From Dreissena polymorpha (Eukaryota; Mollusca; Bivalvia; Myida; Dreissenidae), in assembly GCF_020536995.1 (NCBI RefSeq), contig NC_068358.1, forward strand, positions 2,330,224 through 2,394,223: a DNA stretch of 64,000 bases. The letters run 5' to 3'. The stretch's first letter is position 1. Each line of letters opens with the position of its first letter. A program made the translations under genes and the position numbers. Positions 36,930 through 49,446 of this stretch are shown here, one piece after another. Below the pieces are notes generated by a model, which worked only from the letters and a program-made list of their open reading frames with translations, was not told the origin of the DNA and did not search any database.

Positions 36930-39215
36930 TCGCCTTGTTTGCCGTACACTTGCTGTCCCAATAAACGGAACAAGTGCCACAACGCGGCATTATTGATTGG
37001 GACATGAAATAAAGATAAGGCATACATGCAGCCAATATATTATTCTCTAATTCATGAATATGTCCGATGATGTTAAGGGTTATTTCTATGTGACTGTCAA
37101 AATTGTATCTACCATTTAATTTATCCGCCGAATTCTTCTCAATATTCCAACTATCTTTATAGTATTTGTATTCCTTGATGAAAGGTATTGAAGGTGTCTA
37201 TTTCTGTTCTGCGTCTTGTTACTGCTCTTTCTATAAAAGAGCTCCAATTGCAATATTCATCAAATAAAAATTGACAGATAATTAGAACGTTTTTATTCTT
37301 ATGTTAGTAGTTTTGAGTTTGCTCCATCTAAAAATCTTTTTCAAAAGTTGTCGATATTTGTTGTCATTTACTTTAGCAAATGATATTATTTCTATCTTTA
37401 TATTTACAATGATATCTACTTCACCTCCACATTCCGTATTTATATCAGAGCTACAATAGTTATCAAATTACAGATAATCAGAGAACTGTTTTCTCCTCTT
37501 GAAAATGATAAAGGTATCAACATCTTACGCAAATAATCCATTACGAAATTTGACGCTTGATTTGAGTTTGTTAATTTAACCCGCTGTCCGAATTTCTTGA
37601 AAATCTGAGAAGAAGTGGAAGACTTCCACGATATCCGGCGTGATGCATAATTCTATTAGACTTTAGTGACTCGGCTTTTTCGTATTGCTGCGCGCACACA
37701 AGCATTTAAGCATATTTAAGATAGCAAGAGATCTTTTCGGAACGTAAGAAGTCTTTGAACATTTCATCAACGGCGTCTGATATCACAATATTTTGTCTAT
37801 ACACAGAGACGCATCTTCCAAAGCTTTTTGGCTAAATATATAAATTAAACCTATATTCCCGTTCGTAACGATTTTACTGTCCTCTGCTAAACATAAGGAA
37901 CTGATTGTCATATTATTGTTAAAAAGGTATTTTATTTTCTTCTACTATATGTTGCTACTATATCTATATTAATGCTCGGACTTACATTTATATAAATTAA
38001 AATTTCACAGATTTTCTTAGAACGTTCTTCTTGTTTGGTTAATAGTTGTGAGTTTCTTTCACGCAGTTTATCTAACAACCTATGTCTTAACTTATCAATT
38101 TGAAGTTAATAAACGCATCAAAGTTTCGAGTTTGTCGTGGTACAAATATGAGTTCATTTAAGGTCCATTTAAAAGACTTCAAATTTGTTTTCAAATAAGT
38201 TCACCGACGCAATGGCGTAGTGTGGACAAAATCTACGTTTAAGGAAACGTCGCAGCGTGTTCAGACAGTACATGACACACTGAACAAGATTATCATATTT
38301 CCATACGTTTTCTGGAAACTCGTCAATCGTGAAGAGCAAAGTCGTTTTCATATGAAAGGTGCTCTATCGGTTGTCTACCGATTGCCCTATAAACTCTTTT
38401 TCAATAATATTGGTAGGAGCGTGTGCCCTCATCTGTACTATATAAAGGTCAAACATGAAGAAACTTTCTTTCATGCTTGAAGGCATTTTTGAGTACTCGG
38501 AAGTAAATTTTATAATAAAAATTGAAGTACGAAGATCATCTAAAGAGACACTGTTTCCTGGATGATCAATACACATTCTACAATGTTTTGTATTTTTAAT
38601 AGTTTATTGTTTTGGCCAACTTGTCCGGGCTTTGGTCTAGTGAACAATACTTGACAGTCGCCTGGTAGCGATGGACAATAAAAGGAAAATATTAAATCTC
38701 ATGGGAGAGAATTACATGAAAGCTGGGCCATGTTGTTCAACAGTCTCTGTCTCGAATTTATTATCACTTACAAATAAATCGAAGACAAAGTCTTCATTGA
38801 TTGTCACGAAAAGATGCTTACCCATGTCAAATATTTCGTTACCCAATGGGCTATATTGATCTTAAGCAACATTTCCAACAACGCATTTCATCCTTTACCA
38901 TAAGAGCGTCGCATTTAGCAACTGTGTTTACTTCTGTGCTTTTACATTGTGAAAAAACCTTCACAAATTATGAAACGTATACAATATATGCGCCCAAATT
39001 CATACCAAGTATAGTAGAGCCTTCAGCTTGACTCCCAACTGTGTGTATAACGTGATAAAATGACTTATTATCAATGGGTAAACGTATTTTGTTCTCTCAA
39101 TAAATATGTGTTTTTTTAATGTCGAAAGTTAACAATTCTTTCAGTAACACGTCTTCCATTACCACACATAATTATAACGAGATCGCTTCAGTTATCTGCC
39201 CCTCATTATAATGGG
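36930..39215 (-). pseudogene. Mab-21 / cGAS-like nucleotidyltransferase, copy B, heavily decayed
   Basis: Same order of parts as copy A, with many shifts. The core reads VGSQAEGSTILGMNLGAY, so the Gly-Ser loop survives but the catalytic Asp pair (SDHD or SDVD in copies A and C) is gone. Helical-domain fragments remain at 38169-38351 (TTLLFTIDEFPENVWKYDNL, NTLRRFLKRRFCPHYAIASV) and 38364-38576 (FDLYIVQMRAHAPTNII). C-terminal traces run to about 36935. A stretch corresponding to QNIVISDAVDEMF at about 37760-37790 shows what copy A has lost there. It was dead before the others, judging by divergence. Confidence 0.75.
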
Positions 39216-41679
39216 TATGTAATGTATCAAAGAAACAATCATCCAAAACGTGTACACTGGAGCATAATTTGTGCATAAATCATTTATTTTATCTTCATTT
39301 TCTTACAGAATTGATACGCATATATTCATTTCAAAGTCGGAGTTTCGTTTTGAAAGCCGGTGAAAAAGCAGTATATTTTCTGATTGAGTATAAGTATTGA
39401 TTTGTAACTAAAATTAGGCAATTTGTGTTTAAAAACAGTGAACGACTTGCACTAATTACTGTGTAAGCTATTCATATAAAGTTAAGTAGAACATAGGACC
39501 GCTTAGTTATTTTAAACTCTTATTTTTCGCCACCAATGTATCGAAAGCCTTTCCCCTCTTTTTTAGAAACGTGCGCATTTTAAATTTGGACGACTCCTAC
39601 ATGTTAACCTGACGCAATTAGCAAAATTATCATAAATTCTCACATGGTATATGTAATATGTGTTTGCCTCGGTAAATTATCGATTTTCATCAATGAGTGG
39701 TTACAGAAGTTAGTATTTACACGTTTGGCGCCACCTTAAAAAGCTCTTTATAAACTAAGTGCCACAGAATGGTGTAAGTTATTGCTAGCTGTCGTTTACC
39801 ATTTTTTTTTTCCAAATAACATCATTGATGTCAAACTTAGCCGCGCACAGGTTAACTTTTTTTCTTTTTTGTATATATTTAAAACTTCTCATTTAAAAAC
39901 GCATATTGTTAGTTAGATAAATGAGATCTAACAGCAAAAGCAGTTCGTACAGTTTAAAGACATGTGTTGGAAATAGATATTGCGGAAACTAATTTCACAA
40001 TGACTAGCGATCTTTTGAAGAAAAGCAATTTCTTTATTCATAAGACAGGACATCTAACAGGGTGACGTATTTTCCAGGTCCTGTTCACAACAGAAAATAA
40101 GAATAAGATAGAATACAATACAAACCTCAAATGTATGATGTATTATACGCGGAACCACAAAAAGTAATTTCACAGATGTACCATCAAATATTAAGGATTA
40201 AAAATGCAAGATACAAACATACGTTTTTATTTTATCTTTTACAAACCGATAAACGAGTTAACACCACATTATCTTAATGAAATGTCTGTCGCTTGTCATA
40301 TACACACATGGTTAGGTAAACAGTTTGCATGTTCAACTCAAAAGAACACATTCTCCCATTAATTTCTTACCAGCTGTCAGGGCTTGTACATCCTTTTCGT
40401 CTAAAATACACCAGGCCATTTCGTTTCAGTCGTTTAAACTATGCTTACATAATGTATATTAACCATATGTTAGCTCTAACGACTTGCGCGTCCTAATAAT
40501 ATAAAAAAACGTTCAATGCAAAATGAAGGTACACATGTCAACTGAAATCTATTTGAATGTCGTTATAGGCTCGTTACTTTTATATTTATGTAGAAAGAAA
40601 TAAGCAGATTTTCTTGGAATGTGCCTATTGAACGGGTCCAGGTACTAATCATTTGTACACGACTAATTATTAATCCAATCCATCTCAGTTATAATACACG
40701 TTTTATTTACCCAACGCCGCCATTAACATCGTATGAACTTACACAACTCATCACATTTAAAGCTTTATTTCGTTAACAACTTGCTAAAGCGCAAACTGTG
40801 TGCATGCCTTGTAACAAATGTCCGAAACTAAATTACCGGCAGATATGATATACAATTGAGGCGAATACAAATATCATATCTATTTTTTTCATTAATAATA
40901 TAAGACAGTTATGTTAAGTCGTGCATCTTCATGCAGTTACATTAATTTCTAGTATGACATCAAATCTGTAAATGTAGATGGTAAATTTTGAATGAAAATA
41001 AGTTTTCATGTGTAAAGAAATCCTATATTGCTAAATGTTATTAAAGCCTTGCTATTTGTTTTTATTTTGGCACTGCTTTTGAGACGGGTTAACTTAAAAG
41101 GGAAAAACCAACAAGTTTCACTTATTTCACAAAAAGTAGAAATATTTAAAGAACATTACTTATTCAAGATTTTTAATTGTACACTTAGATATAAAATCAA
41201 AAGAACATGAAAACGCATCAATTACCTGAAACTAAATATTGTTTAATTGGTTTATAATATTTATGGTTGCTCAACCATGTTCAAGAGAAGTCGAGCGTAT
41301 TGTTATCTACTACATTTCTTTGGCATTTTTCCAGATTCGGCGGTCGTCTGTTACGTGTCAATATAACAATATTTAACAGATTAATAGTGTGTATGTTTTG
41401 GCATCAACAAATGATTAATTTCACCATGTTTATACAAGAAAGCAATTGATTTGAAGCATCAAGGGGACGCAATACAGATTATGTCTTGAAGTTGTAGAAT
41501 AAATAACCGATCCCCTGTTGTGGACTGTTTTATAGCAAATACAGTCAGGTTTAAAAAGAAACCATCCTAGTGATATGCAATAATGCATTTTGCTGTTATT
41601 TTGCCATTAAACGTATGTTGTTTACATCAAATAATTGAATTTTAATGGGGTCTAGGACGACTTCACAAAATGTAAAGAT
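39216..41679. other. No gene seen; partly similar to 53.0-53.6 kb
   Basis: AT-rich flank of copy B. Ordered words at about 40080-40640 (agaatacaatacaaa, gagttaacac, gcgtcctaataat) have counterparts at about 53150-53560, suggesting that the duplicated block extends beyond the cGAS-like gene. ORFs at 41028-41449 show no known domain. Confidence 0.4.
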
Positions 41680-42110
41680 ATCACTCCTCGACGAAATTGA
41701 ATTTCAGGTAGACGAGCAGTTAAGATTGTTGCAACACTTTCACTATAAAAAACACTGCAATAACGACTTCTTTCATTTTCCAGTCGACGCGGCATATCGA
41801 TTAGATAATCAGCCTACGTGAAGATTTTTTCATTGCTACGTATGCAAAATAAAACATACTATGTATGACCCGGCCACTTTTTCATAAGCAATTTGTAAAA
41901 TAATGTCATTGTTTTGCGAATCTTAACAATTAGTTTCTTTAATCTTTTATCTTCTATGACGAAATTACGTCAACGATTGGCTCGATCGGAAACGATTTGT
42001 CTTTCAAAAATGAGGCTGAAACAAGAGTTATACGCCAGATTATAGACACAGATTATAGACACTCGTTGTAATTTTTAAATGGTTAAGAATACATATAGTA
42101 TCGTCTTAAT
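41680..42110. repeat. Second copy of the LRR-intron segment
   Basis: Diverged counterpart of 19770-20240 (see that entry). Here it directly precedes an isolated EF-hand exon, consistent with descent from a duplicated LRR gene. Confidence 0.55.
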
Positions 42111-42276
42111 TATAAATACGCTGCATTTCATCGGTTTATGGAAGACTGTATGCCACCAAATAAACCGAATGAGGCGTATGTTCTCCGCCAGTTTATACAC
42201 TGATTGCATGCAGACAAATGCTATTCAATTACGATCTTTATTTTATTTAACATGCCGTTGGCTCGTTTCGTCGTAG

Positions 42277-42320
42277 ACGGGTGGAATTCATGGACGTGGA
42301 CAAGGACGGCAAGATAGAAC
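42277..42320 (+). pseudogene. Isolated EF-hand exon of the LRR gene family
   Basis: After the acceptor tcgtag the frame reads VEFMDVDKDGKIE, a good calcium-binding loop start with Asp at positions 1, 3 and 5 and Gly at 6. A donor gtggtt follows. No LRR exons lie immediately upstream, so this is a stranded exon from a duplicated LRRC74-like gene. No equivalent was found between 29.3 and 29.8 kb. Confidence 0.55.
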
Positions 42321-42544
42321 GTGGTTATGTAACATTGTACAACAACAATGGCTGTAATGCGTATAGTCGGTATATATTCTCGTTGGTTATATATGGATTT
42401 ACTTGGTCATGAATGTTTTTTTCCTAAATAAAATACATGTATATTTGTTTACAGGTGTGTACTGAATTTGCTGGTATTTCACGTGAAAATGATAGCAGTT
42501 ATTTAGGCATAATTGGCTTATCAACACATCTATTTAAACACGAT

Positions 42545-42980
42545 AAACAAGTGTGTGCTCAATTAATTAATACAATTATTTAAACATTATTTCTGGATAG
42601 CTACAAACACGGCATGCTAAATATGATGTCATAAAAACAGAGCTATGCATTCTACAAGTACTTCGTCATGCTAGCATTCGTTTTACAGAAACGTGCTGGG
42701 TGACCTAGTATTCCACCCGATGTGACCCTGTTTCGAAGACATTATAAAGGAGTAATTTGCTTTCGAATACATCTTTGTAAACCAGATTCATCGGTTTGTG
42801 CTCAATTTATAAATACTTATATTAAAGCATTATTAAAAATTACTGCAAACACATTATGGTCAGTTTAATGTCATAGCCAACAAGTAGTGCATTCTACAAC
42901 TACATCGTCATGCTAGCATAGCTTTACGTTTACGTTAGAGGTGACCTAGGGTTTCACCCGATGTAACCCAGATTCGACGT
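42545..42980. repeat. Diverged tandem duplication, about 243-bp period
   Basis: Two units share gtgtgctcaat-taa, ctacaaacac, gcattctacaa, tcgtcatgctagcat, ggtgacctag and cacccgatgt in the same order, with substantial divergence. Non-coding. Confidence 0.7.
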
Positions 42981-43452
42981 TAGCCGAGGTACATACTGGA
43001 ACATACTTGTTAAAATTATATTTATTCATTTTAATTTCAATATCTAATGTATGGTTGTCTGATAACATGTATGGAAAATAAAGAGTACAAATGTAACGAT
43101 CACCATTGACGAGAACAACTGTTGAAGTTATCTGTGGGTTATCTGTGGGTTTTCTAATTCTAACTCTAATACATTATATTATTATCAACTATCCGGGATT
43201 TCATGGTAAAGATGATGTATCGATAATAAATAATGGGGTTTGTTACAATTCTAATTCTAATGTATATATAGTCAAAGTTTTCCTATTGATGGTCTTATTG
43301 GCATTACGCTCTGAAGTTATTAAACCAAGTAAAAACGTAATGAACCTGCAAGTCGTTCAACTATATTTTGACATTTCTATGGGGAAATGGTTTCATTTAT
43401 TAAAAACACTAGTAAGATTCACAAGATAAGTGTAAATATGATATCTTTTCAG

Positions 43453-43556
43453 TTAGAGGAGTCCTTAAATTACATGTTCATCATCACGTCCTTTAACCCA
43501 TCATGTACAACTGCAGTCAATGTCTTCTTTCAATATCTTCAGTTCACAATGCCCCT
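43453..43556 (+). pseudogene. Last-exon copy of the LRR gene (third duplication unit)
   Basis: After ttttcag the frame LEESLNYMFIITSFNPS parallels the last exon of the other copies (VDESRNYLSPITSLTPSS at 63068). It is the most diverged of the three, with no stop at the expected place. It lies 2.6 kb before cGAS-like copy C, in the same relative order as the other units. Confidence 0.55.
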
Positions 43557-43840
43557 TTAACAAGATACATTATAAGAAATGAAATATATACTTTATAATA
43601 TAAAATACCGTAAAATTATTAAAAAAGAACATACCGGTTGAATGGAAAAATAAACTTAAAGAGAACGATATCATTTATACCACATCGCAATAAACGCTTA
43701 ACAAAATAACAGAACTTACAAAATCCTGCAAACTAGTTTATAAACTAGAAGTGGCGCGGCAGAGGCCAACGCGTATCCCCACGCCACATAGATGTTATAT
43801 TGCAAGGCAATTTTGGGTGGACAAGGCCTATGTTGATGGG

Positions 43841-44442
43841 GCCCTGGGGTGGGTAATGTGGACGTGGATGGTCGAGATAGACCGTGTTGTCACAATAGAT
43901 GTTCAGTATTAATTTGAAGTCAATTGATGAATAAATGAAGAAGTTATGTTAAAACAAAAACATTCGTACGAAAAAAAATTGGGTACGAAATAAAACTTGG
44001 GTACGAAACGGAATTTGGGTACGAAACAATTTGAGTACGAAAAAATAGGGTACGGACAAAAAATTGGGTACAAAAAAAAATTGGGTACGAAAAAAAATTG
44101 GGTACGATTAAAAAATTGGGTACGAAGAAAATGTGGGTACGAAAACAATTTGGGTACGAAGCAAAATGTCAATACGAACAAATTTGGGTACGAAAAAATA
44201 TTTGGGTACGAAAAAAAAAATTGGGTACGAATTTTTTTGGGGTAACAGGGAAGTAGAACCCATGGACCTCTCGACAACTTTGAAAGGGGACGGGAACCAA
44301 GCTGCCTTTACCTTTATCAATGGCCCTGGAGTGGGTAATGTGGACATGTATGGTCGAGATAGAACGTGTTATCATAAGAGATGTTCAGTATTAATTTGAA
44401 GTCAATTGGTGAATGGATGAAGAAGTTATGTTAAAACAAATT
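43841..44442. repeat. ttgggtacgaaaaaaa array between 120-bp direct repeats
   Basis: About 15 units of ttgggtacgaaaaaaaa, 14-20 bp each with variable A runs, fill 43970-44240. On both sides is a direct repeat of about 120 bp (43841-43963 and 44323-44442: gggtaatgtggac, ggtcgagatag, gatgttcagtattaatttga). Open frames across it arise only because the units lack stops, not because they encode a protein. Confidence 0.8.
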
Positions 44443-44461
44443 TGTGTGTGTGCGTGGTTGT

Positions 44462-44673
44462 CCACTATCTCCTCCTACAATATAAGCACTAGAACATTGA
44501 AACTTACACCCATGGTAGCTATGAGCACATGTGCGACGGTGCACTATTTGGAATTTTGGGTCAAAAGTGGGTCAGATCAAAATTTCGTCGCCGTCACCGT
44601 CGCACATATGCTCATAGCTACCATGTGTGTAAGTTTCAAGGTTCTAGTGCTAATAGTGTAGGAGGAGATAGTG
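44462..44673. repeat. Hairpin element, about 75-bp arms
   Basis: The left arm (cactatctcctcctacaata, ttgaaacttacac, ggtagctatgagcacat, gcgacggtg) is repeated inverted at 44604-44673. A 60-bp loop (tttgggtcaaaagtgggtca) separates them. It looks like a miniature fold-back repeat. Confidence 0.8.
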
Positions 44674-44759
44674 GCCGAATGGACGGACAGAAAGATAGAG
44701 ATCAATACAATATCCCCACGCTTTTAAAAGCATACAGATAATCACTTACATTGAAACAC

Positions 44760-45103
44760 CAACCTGAAGAGTTCAAACTATGTGATCATTGGAAAGACAT
44801 GCTTAATAATCAAGAGTTTAACCAAAGAACCATCTTCAGCAAACCAATCGAATGAACTTTGACACCAAACTTAGAAAAGTCCAATATAAATATCTCATGC
44901 ACATTCTACCAAACAAAACTAACCTACATAAATGTAATATTTTTGCGTCAACATTATGTGATATGTGTTTTCTGCATTCAGAAACCAACACTCATGTATT
45001 CTGGGATTGTCATTTCATTCAAAGGTGTTGGATGAATATACCACACTTAATTTACAAAAAGTTAAAAAGTTTGGAAAACATCGAGCTAAATTTTGCAACT
45101 TAA
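44760..45103 (+). mobile_element. L1-like LINE 3'-end fragment
   Basis: The frame LRKVQYKYLMHILPNKTNL followed by the zinc knuckle CDMCFLHSETNTHVFWDC matches the ORF2 C-terminus of the L1-like element at 4 kb (LRNFQYKYIHRSIATNKYLF ... CDFCGENIETIEHLF). Upstream, EFNQRTIFSKPIE fits the same alignment, interrupted by a stop. The rest of the element is absent. Confidence 0.65.
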
Positions 45104-46089
45104 TCATTCTGCAATTTGACCACATATAATTCCAACAATGCACTAATTATAACCTCTGTGGTATTATTAACTAAATAATTGTCTTAAAATGCAAACAGGA
45201 AAAAACAACACCACAAACAGATAATTCGGTGTCCTTTTGAATAATAGAATTGAACTCGATGCTTTAATCGCGACCGCACATGATAAATTACATATATATT
45301 TTATACGCGCTGGGCGATTTTTATGCCAAATTAGTACACCTACCGTAACAGCAACTGTAAATATACTTAGGTACACGTACCTAAATCAACTAACACTTTT
45401 TTCCTCTTTTATTTTTAGTATATTTTTTACACATATCTTTATGTTCTTTTATTACATAATTCATATTAGTTAACCTTTTAATCATGCTTGAAATTGACGC
45501 AGTTTTAAACATATTTTACTCACACCAACCATAGTCTTTCTAAATGATATGTACCATAACTAATATCGGAAAAATGTTAAACATATATATTCTTTTTGCG
45601 TATATTAAACATAATATGTTATATGCACTATATATAATGTTTACGATTGGAAAAAATGGAACTACAATAAAGGAAAACCAAAATAATAACAGTGAGATAA
45701 AATTTTCAAGATGTCTAATCAATAAATTAAGGATCAAGCTGAAAATATCAACAATACTACACATTTATACATACATGTTGATGCCTAATCTTTTGTAATA
45801 CATGTTTTGTTTCTCTTTTTGATTCTTCAGACTCGTTACACAATCTTTGGAATTTTATTCTTACTGATACTTATTGTGTCATTTTGTATCAATAAAGCGA
45901 ATACCGAAGGGATTCCATTAAGCGATTAATTGCAATATGTCTACATTTGTATGATTAATTTACAACAAGCAACTGTTTGCAAAAGGTGCTTATATGAAAA
46001 CAAAACGCACAACACATTTAGTTTCGAACTATCTGTTTTTGTTTTATACAACTATCTGCCGATGTGCAAGTAAGGAGTATATCAATTGT
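45104..46089. other. No gene seen
   Basis: Very AT-rich. The sequence at 45830-45905 (ending ttttgtatcaataaagcg) may be a LINE 3' end or polyadenylation region. The ORFs have no domain. Confidence 0.4.
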
Positions 46090-47625
46090 CTTTGACATCG
46101 TCCTTTCGCAGTGGTATCCGGGTGTTTCGCCTTGTTTGCCGTACATTTGTTGGTCCAATAAACGGAACAATGATAGGTTGATGATAGATATTTGAGGTAG
46201 AACAAAAACGTGCATTTATTGCAACGGTGTCTTGCCATGCATGTAACCGTTTGGAATATTTTGACTTATTAAAATCACTTGCTCGCCCGTACATTTCACA
46301 TATGAGATGTTGGTAAGCAGTGCGACTTTTCTGTCGAAGATTATACAGGTGTCACATTTGCAGGAAAAAATCTTATAATATATTTGACGATAAATTTTAG
46401 TTTGTGTATTTAGCACGCTTTACAAACTTCTCAAAATCTGAAAAGAATGGGGACACCGTAACAATATCTAGCGTGATAGATAACTCTTTAAGCGCAAGAA
46501 GTTGAATACAGCTTCTCAACCAACCTTTGTCCAAACATGTCCATTTGTAGTCTTAAAACGCATGCAAGTATTGACTCTTTCATTTTTGAAAGCTCCGTTT
46601 CAAGCTTGCCCATTTCAAAGACTTCAAGTTGTGAAATAAGTTCACCGACGCTACAGTGTAATGTGGGCAACATCGACGTTTAAGGAACACATTTATAAAG
46701 ATTGTCACTTCGCCATATGTTTTCCGGGAAAAGTTCAATCGTGAAGAGCAAAAATGTTTTCATACGAAAGGTGCTCAATCGGTTATCTACCAGTGGCCCT
46801 AGAAACTCCTTTCTAAACATTTTTGTAGCAATGTATGCCCTCATCTGTATTATGTTAAGGTCGAACATTAGCAAACGTTCTATCGTGTTCGTAGACATTC
46901 GCCATTGACATAGTTAGTACTCGAAATTTCAGCAGATCTTTCCCGAATGAACGAGTAACATCCCACACTGTTTTGCATCGGTAATAGTTTGTTGTTTCGG
47001 CCAATGTCCAGGCTTTGGTCTTGTAAACAATACTTGACAGTCATCCGGCAGTAAAGGGCAACATAGAGCAATTGTGAACTCTACGTTACTACCAGAAAGC
47101 ATTAAAGCTGGACCAAGTTGTTCATTATTTTATTTTCGAAAACACTGTTTCAATGTCATCATCTGCTTCTATATGGACGAGAAATTTATTTGAAAACAAA
47201 ATGTCTTGTTGATGAAGAAAACAGAGCCCAGTCGTATCAAATCCGCCTAATGTTTAAGGAATGTTAATTTCAGTCTCTGGACTAACTTTTAAAAAGCAGC
47301 ATTGTAAATAGCACATTTTATCTTTAACAACAACAGCTGCGCCTTCTGTTTCTTGACCTTGTAGAACAACCTTCAAATATTGTGAAACGTACATCATATC
47401 TACGTCCGAATTCATTCCATGAGTAGTTGAGCCTTCAACCTGACTCCCAACTGCGAGTTTAAAGACTTCAGGTTCACTCAAAGCTGTGCCTGTTATGCTA
47501 TCCATTGGATAACGCACTTTTTCAGTCTGTATATAAATATTCCGTCTTTGTTCAACAGTTTCTTCGGTAACACCTATATCTTCCATTACCGCACATACTT
47601 TTAATAAAATCATGTTTTGCCTCTC
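46090..47625 (-). pseudogene. Mab-21 / cGAS-like nucleotidyltransferase, copy C, broken
   Basis: ATG at 47625 (MERQNMILLKVCAVMED). The N-terminal half is the best preserved in the window: VGSQVEGSTTHGMNSDVD keeps the Gly-Ser loop and the Asp-Val-Asp metal-binding pair, and the frame runs open to 47254. Further on come EFTIALCCPLLPD-like and helical-domain pieces at 46680-46898 (FDLNIIQMRAYIATKMF, NRLSTFRMKTFLLF). A C-terminal remnant follows in which an internal deletion joins LFYLKYLSS to the final LFRLLDQQMYGKQG segment. At about 1.5 kb it is shorter than copy A. It has several shifts and stops after the core. Confidence 0.78.
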
Positions 47626-48475
47626 CATTATAATGGATATCTTATATATCAACGAAGCTATAATCATACACAACTCGTTGCTGTCGCATATATTAATATA
47701 ACAAAACTTAATGTTATAGTCTTTCGACAACGTATATTACGACACATCAATGAGGAAATTGCACTTTCGTTTTGAAATCCGGTTGCAAGCAACATATTAT
47801 TTGATCCAGTATGGATTCAGTATGAGTACCAATTCGTAACTCAACTAACGCGCATATCGTGTTAACCAAGTTAGCGGCTTGCACTATTTAATTTAACAAT
47901 ACGGTTAGGAAGTTAATTTGATTGCTTATCGAACACCTATTTATTTTAGCTCGAGTGAGTGTAAACCTTAGACTTATTTAGATACGTGCGCAATCAAGAT
48001 GTTGACGACTCAAACATGTTCAAACATATATATCCTCGAGTGACCTATTTTGACGCATAATAGCAATTAAACAAAATAATTTTTTATAACATCTTCAACT
48101 TTCATTAAAATACAATGCTTTTCTTTTTTTAATGTCTTCTTAGCTCGTTTGAAACAAACGGTTGAAAGAAGTCACACAAAAAACAACAGCAGATTAAAAG
48201 TTTGCTACACTATGGAAGCCACCATGATTTCTGAGAGTGACCTAGAATGACGCATTTGATTGGCTGCCTTGTTATGTTGTAAACATCGCATTTCATTGGC
48301 TGCCTAGTGAAGTTGTCAACATTGGAGACTGTACGCTGAAATTTAACTAACCTGACCAGACTGAACTTGTAAACTGGTACCTAGAATAAGTAAGCAACAT
48401 ATTAAGTTTCAAATGTATTGCATCATTCAATAGTAACAACAGTGTTGATTGCATAACACTGTATTAAGAAGGTAC
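47626..48475. other. No gene seen
   Basis: 5' flank of copy C. Contains two copies of catttgattggctgcct/catttcattggctgccta (48252, 48288). No ORF with a domain. Confidence 0.45.
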
Positions 48476-49228
48476 TCATTTCTCGGTGGCACAATGGAGA
48501 AAAAGAAACTCATCACCCCTTCTGACAACCCTCACTTGAGTGCAAAACATCAGATGGACCCAAATGTTCACATTTGTCTCATTGCACCCACTTGACAAAC
48601 ACAACAGATGCACTGTTTGTAGTTCAACAGGTGTGAACAGGTTACACACGCAGCATACATCAGTGTCTGAGTCATCCTGGTCACTTTCTGACATGGTACT
48701 TTGATAAACCCATGACTGAATTGCTGTACCAGACGGTCCAGGTTGAGGGTCTTGCTGGGTTGCAGATTTTTTCTTCTGCTTGGACTGCTCATGGTCCCTC
48801 ATTTTTTGAAGAACTGGATCTTCAGTGATTGCTATACCACTGACTATAGTGCTGAGGTACTTCCTTTTTATGGTTGTGCTGTAATTTAGCTTGGGTACAG
48901 CTGCTTTGCTTTTGAAGAATTCCTGACCGGTAGATTGAGTTTCACTCTGTGGTGCTGGTATCGCAGGGCTTGAAAGAAGGACCTCTGAAGGCTTGAAGTG
49001 TGATGCATCAATAACTGATGGATTGTAGGGATGTATGCCTGTTTTTCGGAAGGATGCTTGTAAGTTGCTAGCAAAGAGTGCATTTGCATATGCCTGACAT
49101 CCCAGACTACAAACTTTGTAGCGGGTAATGCTCTTCCCACAGTTTTCTCTCATAAACCGATGGCACACAGCGTTGAAGACACGTTCAAAATGTCAAAAGC
49201 ATTCCACATCTAACGGTTGTAGCACGTG

Positions 49229-49232
<4 letters not shown>
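48476..49232 (-). mobile_element. pogo/Tigger-like transposase, C-terminal remnant
   Basis: The minus-strand reading starts HHVLQPLDVECF (end of the DDE core, QPLD box), then FERVFNAVCHRFMRENCG, CQAYANALFASNLQASFRKT, GIHPYNPS, and a linker. It ends in a cysteine-rich module (CCVCNLFTP, then IWVHLMFCTQVRVVRRGDEF) typical of this transposase group in aquatic invertebrates. The helix-turn-helix and most of the DDE domain are missing: the coding sequence stops where the (CT)n microsatellite begins. There is one in-frame TGA after ECF near 49195. Confidence 0.75.
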
Positions 49233-49438
<206 letters not shown>

Positions 49439-49446
49439 GTGCACCC

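Noticed and set aside
43106-43429. 107-residue ORF with hydrophobic start
   Set aside because: Begins at a non-ATG codon, matches nothing recognised, and lies in decayed duplicated intron sequence.
43909-44399. Proteins with repeated SYPNxF or WVRxKxG units on either strand
   Set aside because: They are translations of the ttgggtacgaaaaaaa array, open only because the unit lacks stops.
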